Translations under genes and position numbers: made by a program
The notes under the pieces: model-generated
Seen by the model: the letters and a program-made list of their open reading frames with translations, nothing else
Database searches by the model: none
What the model was told of the DNA's origin: nothing
In this document: positions 55,828-64,000 of the stretch, piece by piece
Position numbering within the stretch: the first letter of the stretch is position 1
Layout of the letters: every line of letters starts with the position of its first letter
Source: Saprospiraceae bacterium
Lineage (GTDB): Bacteria; Bacteroidota; Bacteroidia; Chitinophagales; Saprospiraceae
Length of the DNA: 64,000 nt
Assembly: GCA_029262995.1 (NCBI GenBank)
Contig: JAJCYH010000004.1
Coordinates: forward strand, 1-64,000
Direction: 5' to 3'

Positions 55828-56391
55828 ATGGCTAGTACTTCAGAAATAAAAAATGGATTGTGCCTCGATTATAATAATGATATTTATAAAGTGGTAGAAT
55901 TTTTACATGTTAAACCTGGTAAAGGTCCTGCCTTTGTAAGAACAAAACTAAAGAGTTTAACCAATGGTAAAGTGATTGATAACACTTTTCCTTCTGGGCA
56001 TAAAATTAGCATCGTAAGAGTAGAAAGAAGGAATTATCAATTTCTCTATAAGGATGGCAATGATTTCCATTTTATGAACAATGAGACATTTGAACAAATC
56101 ATGCTAGAAGGAGATATGATAGATAATGGAGATTTGCTTAAAGATGGAGAAACTGTAGAGATTCTTTTTCATGCAGATGAAGAAAGGCCTTTAACAATTG
56201 ATCTGCCACAGTATATTATCTTAGAAGTAAGTTATGCTGAGCCTGGCGAAAGAGGCAACACTGCTACTAATGTTACAAAGGCTGCTACCGTTGAGACTGG
56301 AGCAGAAATCAAAGTTCCTATTTTTATTAATGAAGGAGATAAAATTAAAATAGATTCTAGAACTAGATCTTATCAAGAGAGAATAAAGTAA
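55828..56391 (+). CDS. efp: Translation elongation factor P
   Basis: Relieves ribosome stalling at polyproline. The 187 residues contain the three-domain beta layout with Lys32 at the tip of the KPGKGPAF loop, the usual site of modification. The C-terminal domain has LPQYIILEVSYAEPGERGNTA and an IKIDSRTRSY motif. It lies between fabH and accB, 4 bp before accB. No EpmA/EarP-type modification gene is nearby. Confidence 0.97.
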   Translation: MASTSEIKNGLCLDYNNDIYKVVEFLHVKPGKGPAFVRTKLKSLTNGKVIDNTFPSGHKISIVRVERRNYQFLYKDGNDFHFMNNETFEQIMLEGDMIDNGDLLKDGETVEILFHADEERPLTIDLPQYIILEVSYAEPGERGNTATNVTKAATVETGAEIKVPIFINEGDKIKIDSRTRSYQERIK

Positions 56392-56395
56392 CACT

Positions 56396-56893
56396 ATGGA
56401 TTATAAAGAAATACAAGATTTATTGAAATTTATTTCGAAGTCTGAGATTTCAGAAGTAAAAATCAAAGAAGGTGAATTTGAGCTTATTGTTAGAAATAAG
56501 AATTACTCAAAATCTGGAGCTCCAATACCATATGTGCAAGCACCGGCGGTTCAAAGTATTCAAGCATCAGTTCCTTCAGTAGAGATGTCTCCTGAAGTAT
56601 CTGCATCTAGTGCACCTCCAGCAGAAGAAGCTAAAAATTCTACTGCAGGGCTCTTAGAAATAAAATCGCCAATTGTAGGTACTTTTTATAGATCTTCATC
56701 ACCGGACAAACCAGTATTTGTTTCAGTTGGAGATTCAGTTAAAGAAGGCTCTATCGTTTGTATCGTAGAGGCTATGAAATTGTTCAATGAAATTGAAAGC
56801 GAAGTAACAGGAAAAATTGTGAAAGTGCTTGTTGAAGATGCTAGTCCTGTAGAATATGATCAGGTTTTATTCCTTGTTGACCCAAAAGGTTAA
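56396..56893 (+). CDS. accB: Biotin carboxyl carrier protein of acetyl-CoA carboxylase
   Basis: 165 residues. An N-terminal helical segment (MDYKEIQDLLKFI) is followed by a flexible Pro/Ala/Ser-rich linker (about 40-85) and the biotinyl domain, with the biotin-attachment lysine Lys128 in the EAMKLFNEIES motif. It carries CO2 from AccC to the carboxyltransferase. It directly precedes accC, as in most bacteria. Confidence 0.97.
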   Translation: MDYKEIQDLLKFISKSEISEVKIKEGEFELIVRNKNYSKSGAPIPYVQAPAVQSIQASVPSVEMSPEVSASSAPPAEEAKNSTAGLLEIKSPIVGTFYRSSSPDKPVFVSVGDSVKEGSIVCIVEAMKLFNEIESEVTGKIVKVLVEDASPVEYDQVLFLVDPKG

Positions 56894-56937
56894 TCAACCA
56901 ATTTCAAAACATACTCGTTCACTTCTAAATCAAGATC

Positions 56938-58275
56938 ATGTTTGAGAAGATATTAATAGCCAATCGTGGAGAGATCGCCTTACGTATTATCAGAACCTGT
57001 AAGGAAATGGGAATCAAAACTGTTGCCGTTTATTCCACGGTAGATAAAGATAGCCTCCACGTTAGATTTGCAGATGAAGCTGTTTGCATAGGTCCACCAG
57101 CTTCCTCTGAATCCTATCTTAGCATACCTAGAATTATGGCTGCAGTAGAAATTACCAATGCTGATGCTGTTCATCCTGGTTATGGTTTTCTTTCAGAAAA
57201 TGCCAATTTCGCTGAAGTATGTAGTGAGTATGGTGTTAAATTTATTGGTCCATCAGCAGATATGATCCGACAGATGGGTGATAAGATAACTGCAAAAGAA
57301 ACAATGATAAAGGCTAAGGTTCCAGTTGTACCTGGGTCGGATGGTCAGGTAAAATCTGTGAAGGAAGGATTGAAAATTGCAGATAAAATTGGTTACCCCA
57401 TAATCTTAAAGGCTACCGCAGGTGGTGGAGGTAAAGGGATGAGGATCGTCAATAATCCAGACGACTTTGAATCACAAATGAATAAAGCTCAAGCAGAAGC
57501 CAATGCTTCTTTTGGGAATGATGCCATGTATCTTGAAAAGTTTGTAGTTGAACCCCGCCATGTAGAAATACAAATAATAGGCGATCAATATGGAAGAGTA
57601 GTACACCTTTCAGAAAGAGACTGTTCTATTCAAAGAAGACATCAGAAGTTGGTTGAAGAAGCACCGTCGCCATTCGTTGATGCTAAGTTGAGAGATAAGA
57701 TGGGTAAGGCTGCAATTAAAGCTGGAAAGTCCATAAATTATGAAGGCGTAGGTACAGTAGAATTTCTTGTAGATAAGTTCAAGAATTTTTATTTCATGGA
57801 AATGAATACACGTATTCAGGTAGAACACCCTGTTACGGAAGAGGTAATAAATCGTGACTTAATAAAAGAACAAATAAAGGTTGCTGCAGGGGAAAAATTA
57901 ACAGGTCAAAATTATTATCCGACCATGCATGCCATTGAGTGCAGAATTAATGCAGAAGATGTATATAAAGACTTCAGACCAAGTCCTGGAACGATTACAT
58001 CTTTCCACAGTCCCAAAGGGCAAGGGGTAAGAGTTGATACACATGTATATGCAGGTTATGCCGTTCCACCGTTCTATGACTCTATGATTGCTAAACTTAT
58101 TTGTAAGGCTGAGACAAGAGAGGAATGTATTAAAAAAATGGCAAGGGCTCTGGATGAATTTATTATTGAAGGCATTAAGACCACTGTTCCTTTTCATCAG
58201 CAATTGATGAAAGATGAAAGATTTTTAAAAGGTAATGTAACGACTAAGTTTATCGAAGATTTCGAATTAAAATAA
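56938..58275 (+). CDS. accC: Biotin carboxylase subunit of acetyl-CoA carboxylase
   Basis: An ATP-grasp enzyme that carboxylates the biotin on AccB. The 445 residues start [17 protein letters not shown], with [10 protein letters not shown], the glycine-rich ATP loop [10 protein letters not shown] and the catalytic segment [14 protein letters not shown]. The length and start are typical. The carboxyltransferase genes are not in this window. Followed after 43 bp by an ABC exporter gene. Confidence 0.98.
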   Translation: MFEKILIANRGEIALRIIRTCKEMGIKTVAVYSTVDKDSLHVRFADEAVCIGPPASSESYLSIPRIMAAVEITNADAVHPGYGFLSENANFAEVCSEYGVKFIGPSADMIRQMGDKITAKETMIKAKVPVVPGSDGQVKSVKEGLKIADKIGYPIILKATAGGGGKGMRIVNNPDDFESQMNKAQAEANASFGNDAMYLEKFVVEPRHVEIQIIGDQYGRVVHLSERDCSIQRRHQKLVEEAPSPFVDAKLRDKMGKAAIKAGKSINYEGVGTVEFLVDKFKNFYFMEMNTRIQVEHPVTEEVINRDLIKEQIKVAAGEKLTGQNYYPTMHAIECRINAEDVYKDFRPSPGTITSFHSPKGQGVRVDTHVYAGYAVPPFYDSMIAKLICKAETREECIKKMARALDEFIIEGIKTTVPFHQQLMKDERFLKGNVTTKFIEDFELK

Positions 58276-58318
58276 AATGGCTGTCTAAGCCGTTAAAAAT
58301 ACCTAGTATTTCTCTTTA

Positions 58319-60121
58319 ATGCAGGATTTCAAAAAACTGTTTCTACTGCTTTATCCTTACAAGGCTAAGGTTATGATCAGTACAATAAGTCACCTATTGA
58401 TGGCTTTATTTACTATCATTTCCATCCCTTTGATTATTCCTTTTTTCCATTTTTTATTTTCTACAAGGCCTAGTCAGCATAATAAACCAGATAGCGTTTT
58501 TGATATCATTGAATGGCTACAATACTATTTTCTGCAGATGATCAATCATTACGGTCAGGAAAAGACTTTAATGATTACTTGTGGCTTTATCTTGCTTACT
58601 ATTTTTTTGAAAAACTTTTTTCGTTATCTGGCACTTTATATCATGGTACCTGTTAGGTCTAATGTTGCAAGAGATTTACGAAATCAATTATACAGCAGTT
58701 TTATTGCGCTTAGCTTTAATCAGGAAAAAGAGCAAAAGAGAGGAGATCTAATTACAAGGATCAGTAATGATGTGCAAGAAATTGAATGGAATATGCTTAA
58801 GTATATTGACACGCTTATCAAATCCCCAATTATAATTATCGGTGCTGTTTTACTGATGTTAAGCATTTCTGCAAAATTGAGCCTATTTGTAGTAGTCCTA
58901 ATGATATTTACAGCAGTAGTTATAGGCACACTTTCCAAAAGTTTAAAGAGACAGTCATCACAACTACAAGAACAATTGTCTGACATCAATTCACATATAA
59001 GTGAAAGTTTGGATGGATCGCTCCAATTAAAAGTTTATAGGGTAATCAATCATTGGAAATCGGTATTTCAAGGAATCAATCAAGCATACAAACTTAAATT
59101 TGATAGGGTTACACGTAGGCAGGAACTTTCTTCACCTTTATCTGAATTTTTAGGAATAGCAGTTGTAGTAGCCTTATTGTGGTATGGTGCAAAACTTGTA
59201 ATGCTTAATGATTTAGAAGCCGAAACATTTTTTGCATTTGTGCTTGCATTTTATCATGTGATTGAGCCATTGAAGTCTTTCAGCTCGGCATACTATTATC
59301 TTAAAAGAGGATCTGCATCTCTCCAAAGAATTGAGGAATCAATAATGTTTGAAAGTTCGGAGGTAGACAATAGAGGTACACGATCATTCCAGTTTGATTC
59401 AACGATCAAATTTGAGAATATTTCTTACGCTTACGACCAAGAAGACGTATTGCATAATTTGGATTTAAAAATTGTTAAGGGCCAAAAAGTAGCATTGGTT
59501 GGTGCCTCGGGTTCTGGAAAGTCAACTTTAATCAGATTGCTCCTAAAATTGATCTCTCCTAAAACAGGATCTTTAAAAATTGACGATGTTGATATAGAAG
59601 AAATATCCAGGGAAGATTTATATAAGAATGTAGGTTACGTGTCTCAAAATTCTTTTTTATATAACGATTCTATAAGGAATAACATAACACTAGGAAGGTC
59701 AGATATTAGCGATGAGAAAATCATGAATTGCCTTGAGTTGGCATGTGCACTTGATTTCATAAATGAGCTAGACAATGGATTGGATACAATAGTGGGGGAG
59801 AGGGGACAACTTTTAAGTGGTGGTGAAAAGCAGAGAATTACAATTGCAAGAGCCCTAATTGATGATCCAGAACTTTTGATTCTTGATGAACCCACTTCAG
59901 CCTTGGATCCTGAGTCTGATAAAGCAGTAAGTAGGGCGATTATAAACGTATTAAAGGACAGGACGGCCATAATTATTGCGCATAGAATTTCAACTATTAA
60001 ATTTGTTAATAATATATTTGTTATTGATAATGGGAGAGTTGTAGAACAAGGAAGCCATGAAACACTGATTTCCAAGGACGGCAAATATTCTCGATATGTA
60101 AACATTCAATCGATAGAATAA
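58319..60121 (+). CDS. ABC exporter with fused membrane and ATPase domains (MsbA-like)
   Basis: 600 residues. The N-terminal half has about six membrane helices; the C-terminal ATPase has Walker A VGASGSGKST, the signature LLSGGEKQRI, Walker B LLILDEPTSALD and the switch His in IIIAHRIST. This is the homodimeric lipid/peptide exporter layout. MsbA (lipid A flippase) is the nearest well-known type, but substrate cannot be read from sequence. It lies 43 bp after accC and 12 bp before a T9SS cargo gene, so co-transcription with lipid-synthesis genes is likely. Confidence 0.9.
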   Translation: MQDFKKLFLLLYPYKAKVMISTISHLLMALFTIISIPLIIPFFHFLFSTRPSQHNKPDSVFDIIEWLQYYFLQMINHYGQEKTLMITCGFILLTIFLKNFFRYLALYIMVPVRSNVARDLRNQLYSSFIALSFNQEKEQKRGDLITRISNDVQEIEWNMLKYIDTLIKSPIIIIGAVLLMLSISAKLSLFVVVLMIFTAVVIGTLSKSLKRQSSQLQEQLSDINSHISESLDGSLQLKVYRVINHWKSVFQGINQAYKLKFDRVTRRQELSSPLSEFLGIAVVVALLWYGAKLVMLNDLEAETFFAFVLAFYHVIEPLKSFSSAYYYLKRGSASLQRIEESIMFESSEVDNRGTRSFQFDSTIKFENISYAYDQEDVLHNLDLKIVKGQKVALVGASGSGKSTLIRLLLKLISPKTGSLKIDDVDIEEISREDLYKNVGYVSQNSFLYNDSIRNNITLGRSDISDEKIMNCLELACALDFINELDNGLDTIVGERGQLLSGGEKQRITIARALIDDPELLILDEPTSALDPESDKAVSRAIINVLKDRTAIIIAHRISTIKFVNNIFVIDNGRVVEQGSHETLISKDGKYSRYVNIQSIE

Positions 60122-60133
60122 AGCAAATGAGCA

Positions 60134-61225
60134 ATGAATAATATTTCCAAGTGTTTAGGCACCTTAATTTTGATTTTAGCAGTTTCACCCTTGATGCTAC
60201 TAAAGTCACAAGTACAAAGTGCATTTAACATAGGCGATACAATTTATAGATACTCCAGTACGCTCAAAAACGAAACTCAAAGATTTTCTTCCATTAATCT
60301 GCAATTCATAGAGTTTCCCTGTGTAGACTTGTTTGTCGTAAAAAAGTCTTCAATTTTAAATGTAGATTATGAGTTAAGTGCTCCTGATTACAGAGAATTT
60401 TATAGGCTTGATGCCACGGTAAATTCCTTTGTTGGTAGTTATTCCACTGATCCTTTCTTGTATTCTTCTAACAATCTTATGGTGTTAAAAAATGCAGTTC
60501 CATTGGTAAGGTCAAACAGAAAAGATGATTTTTATGAGCAAGCAAACAATGAATTTTACATTGTTTATAAGTCTGATCAATTGAACAGAGAGTTAAGAAT
60601 TTGGGCAGAGCAAAATGATTTCACGGAATTAAGGGTTTCAGGACAGCTGTTCAGTACACACAGTTACAAGCACAAAGATTTATTCGATAATCTTGATGCA
60701 TTAATAGAAGGTTTTACTGTACAGGGGGAAATGAACTATAATGTAAATTTGATAGAAGGGAAGAAATCAAAGTGGGAGTCAATCAATATAGAATCATCTG
60801 AACCCTTAAAGCAATATTTTGATGATGTGAAAATTAAATACTTGAGTTTTTATTCCTACGAATCTTTAGCAGAGGTAGCTAGATTAACCTTATCACCAGT
60901 TCCTTCATTTTATTTTCACAGCAATAGTCCCGTAGGAAGACATATTAATTGCAGTCATAAGGGCGCAAATGTTTATGTTTATCCAAATCCTACATTCGGA
61001 AATTTGAATCTTAAATTCACCAATAGTTCTGAAGGCATGTATACTTTTAGTTTGTCCAATATTATCGGTAAATCCTTATGGTCAACAAAAATTGATTTAC
61101 AAAGACCTAATCAAGAACTTCCAATTGAGTTACCTAATATATCAAAAGGGATATATATCTATAAGGTAACGGACTACACTGGTAAGATTTTACAATCGCG
61201 ACGATTAATTTTGGTAGAACCATAA
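60134..61225 (+). CDS. Uncharacterised T9SS cargo (type A sorting tail)
   Basis: 363 residues. A signal peptide covers the first 26 or so (LGTLILILAVSPLMLLKSQ). The central 250 residues show no family I recognise; they are mixed polar/aromatic with segments such as FIEFPCVDLFVVKKSS and ELRIWAEQNDFTELRV. The end is a type A T9SS tail: VYVYPNPTFGNLNLKF, SLSNIIGKSLW, GIYIYKVTDYTGK. It starts 12 bp after the ABC exporter gene and is the last gene before a terminator. Confidence 0.85.
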   Translation: MNNISKCLGTLILILAVSPLMLLKSQVQSAFNIGDTIYRYSSTLKNETQRFSSINLQFIEFPCVDLFVVKKSSILNVDYELSAPDYREFYRLDATVNSFVGSYSTDPFLYSSNNLMVLKNAVPLVRSNRKDDFYEQANNEFYIVYKSDQLNRELRIWAEQNDFTELRVSGQLFSTHSYKHKDLFDNLDALIEGFTVQGEMNYNVNLIEGKKSKWESINIESSEPLKQYFDDVKIKYLSFYSYESLAEVARLTLSPVPSFYFHSNSPVGRHINCSHKGANVYVYPNPTFGNLNLKFTNSSEGMYTFSLSNIIGKSLWSTKIDLQRPNQELPIELPNISKGIYIYKVTDYTGKILQSRRLILVEP

Positions 61226-61254
61226 AAAAAGCTTCCTGCAAATGCAAGAAGCTT
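61224..61254 (-). terminator. Terminator of groEL, also usable on the plus strand
   Basis: A 12-bp stem with one mismatch (61229-61240 with 61243-61254). On the minus strand a U run follows (A tract 61224-61230), 29 bp after the groEL stop codon. Confidence 0.82.
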
Positions 61255-61282
61255 CTTAAAGTTTTAGGTATGTGATTAGGGA

Positions 61283-62944
<1,662 letters not shown>

Positions 62945-62969
62945 TTAATAAACAGGAAAATTTAAGATC

Positions 62970-63233
62970 TTAAAGAATCACTAGAATGTCATCTTCTCTC
63001 ATGATCAAATAATCTTCTCCTTTGTAATTCAATTCCTGACCGGCATATTTACCATAAAGAACTGTATCACCTTTTTTAACGGTCATTTTTAGACCATCTT
63101 TTCCAGGTCCTACTGCAATTACTTTTCCTTTCTGAGGCTTTTCTTTTGCAGTGTCTGGTAGAATAATACCACCTGCTGTTTTGGTTTCCGCCTTTGCAGG
63201 CATCACAACAACTCTATCATTAATAGGCTTCAT
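62970..63233 (-). CDS. groES: 10 kDa co-chaperonin GroES
   Basis: Lid of the GroEL chamber. The 87 residues start [15 protein letters not shown], with the mobile loop [19 protein letters not shown] and [25 protein letters not shown] in short segments. Slightly shorter than the usual 91-97, mainly by a compact loop. No CIRCE operator is visible in the 176 bp upstream, so HrcA control is not indicated. Confidence 0.97.
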   Translation of the reverse strand: MKPINDRVVVMPAKAETKTAGGIILPDTAKEKPQKGKVIAVGPGKDGLKMTVKKGDTVLYGKYAGQELNYKGEDYLIMREDDILVIL

Positions 63234-63409
63234 GAACTAAAATATTTTTAATTAATAAATGTGTAAGATTAATATACACAGCATCATTATCATGAAATAT
63301 GCCAATGGCTTATTTCTGACAAATTTGCTTGTTTGAATAATAAAACTGACAGTTAGTGCAGTAAGATTGAAATGCAAATGGACAAATTGTCAAACATTTC
63401 AGGAGTAGA

Positions 63410-63676
63410 TTACCCTTGAGTACTTAAAAGTCCAGAATCTCCAGCTGAATTTGTTACAACAATTGCTGTAAGAATTGCAAGAATAAACATAGTAATTGCT
63501 AGTCCCCAAGTTAATTTTTCAATAAAATCTGTAGACCTGGCAGCACCAAACATTTGGTTAGCTCCTTGACCACCAAAAGTTGAATCAACGCCTCCTCCTT
63601 TCGGATTTTGGATAAGAACAATGATCATTAGCAAAATGCAATTCAAGGCGATCAAAAGTGTTAATACTGTTACCAT
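63410..63676 (-). CDS. secG: Preprotein translocase subunit SecG
   Basis: 88 residues with two membrane helices (about 5-23 and 57-75). The linking loop has the SecG signature VLIQNPKGGGVDSTFGG and NQMFGAARSTDFIEKLTW. It is the auxiliary subunit of the SecYEG channel. Its ATG overlaps the TAA of the upstream TPR-like gene by one base, so the two are coupled. The groES gene follows 176 bp later. Confidence 0.95.
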   Translation of the reverse strand: MVTVLTLLIALNCILLMIIVLIQNPKGGGVDSTFGGQGANQMFGAARSTDFIEKLTWGLAITMFILAILTAIVVTNSAGDSGLLSTQG

Positions 63677-64000
63677 TAGATTTTATCTTTAATTTTTTCA
63701 ATTTCAGCCGCAAAGAAACTACTTTTTTCGGGATTTTTCAAGCTAAGCGTTTCGTATATTTCTATTGCTTTGTCAAAATATCCTTGGTTTTCATACAATT
63801 TAGCAAGGCTCTCTGTGGCAATTTCTTCTTTAGGCATCACACTATCTTCAATAATGTGGTTAATCTTATCTTTTTTCTTCTTCTTAGATTTCTTAGATTT
63901 TGAAGTTTTCTTATTCGATATCTTGATATTTGTTTGAGATATTGAGTTCAACCAGATGGTAAAATCATCCAATTCTATCTCTTCGTCCACAACAGAAGTT
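63676..64000 (-). CDS. TPR-like protein, C-terminal part (5' end outside window)
   Basis: At least 107 codons, open to the window edge; a GTG at 63990 is the first possible start but the frame continues upstream. The visible part has a very Lys/Ser-rich stretch (about 28-42 from the GTG) and then a tetratricopeptide-like helix pair ([27 protein letters not shown]). A gene of this kind precedes secG in other Bacteroidota as I recall, but I cannot check that. Function unknown. Confidence 0.75.
   Translation of the reverse strand, partial: TSVVDEEIELDDFTIWLNSISQTNIKISNKKTSKSKKSKKKKKDKINHIIEDSVMPKEEIATESLAKLYENQGYFDKAIEIYETLSLKNPEKSSFFAAEIEKIKDKI

Noticed and set aside
59644-60105. 153-codon minus-strand frame opposite the ABC ATPase domain
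   Set aside because: Mirror of a strongly conserved coding region; the sense strand has all ATPase motifs, so this is a shadow.
63234-63409. CIRCE operator for HrcA upstream of groES
   Set aside because: No TTAGCACTC-N9-GAGTGCTAA or near match is visible in the interval.

Overview
The window is chromosomal DNA of a gliding-type Bacteroidota, probably a Saprospiria-like marine lineage. The evidence is an AT-rich genome, a complete porP-gldK-gldL-gldM-gldN type IX secretion (T9SS) cluster, the T9SS regulator PorX, several proteins with type A or type B T9SS sorting tails, SprB and HYR-like repeat adhesins, promoters of the form TTTG-N20-TAnnTTTG, and the gene order fabH-efp-accB-accC. Class-level placement is inference; phylum-level placement is firm. 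I see no insertion sequence, prophage, CRISPR array, rRNA gene or integrase. The only RNA gene found is one tRNA-Leu.

Layout. 1-10.3 kb is the 3' part of a giant secreted adhesin: about 17 HYR-like repeats with an exact 237-bp period, then 22 SprB repeats, two SdrD-B-like domains and a type A sorting tail. 10.3-18.4 kb holds housekeeping genes (recG, rbfA, purA), a putative lipoprotein methyltransferase, and a rimK / aspartoacylase-like / dacB operon. 18.5-25 kb holds a UMF1-type MFS transporter, a parallel beta-helix lipoprotein and a three-gene glycosyltransferase operon. 25-30.6 kb is the T9SS core cluster, all on the minus strand. 30.6-42.8 kb has an MBL hydrolase, small envelope proteins, ppx/gppA, rsh-fur, tRNA-Leu, tig-clpP-clpX, glyA and an HD phosphohydrolase. 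42.9-46.4 kb has porX, tatC and a Na+/Ca2+ exchanger. 46.4-53.4 kb is a run of three T9SS cargo genes, one of them 1518 codons long. 53.8-64 kb has a thioredoxin-SPOR fusion, fabH-efp-accB-accC followed by an MsbA-like ABC exporter and another T9SS cargo, then groEL/groES/secG and the end of a TPR-like gene that runs off the window.

How it fits together. The motor and core components (GldL/GldM, GldK/GldN, PorP), a regulator (PorX) and at least five cargo proteins of both sorting types lie within 64 kb. The two repeat proteins and the beta-helix lipoprotein would make a large part of the cell-surface coat, and the glycosyltransferase trio could supply a glycan. The rest is conserved core metabolism, proteostasis (tig, clpPX, groESL) and stress signalling (rsh, fur).

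The most unusual features are: the DNA-level structure of the giant adhesin (no net indel over 16 periods, a 63-bp identity four units apart, a duplicated three-unit block, and a 1019-residue stretch with no lysine); a methyltransferase-like domain behind a lipoprotein signal; a thioredoxin-SPOR fusion; a GT-C-like gene whose first membrane helix lies in frame upstream of its only usable ATG; and three convergent gene pairs whose stop codons are each one base apart.
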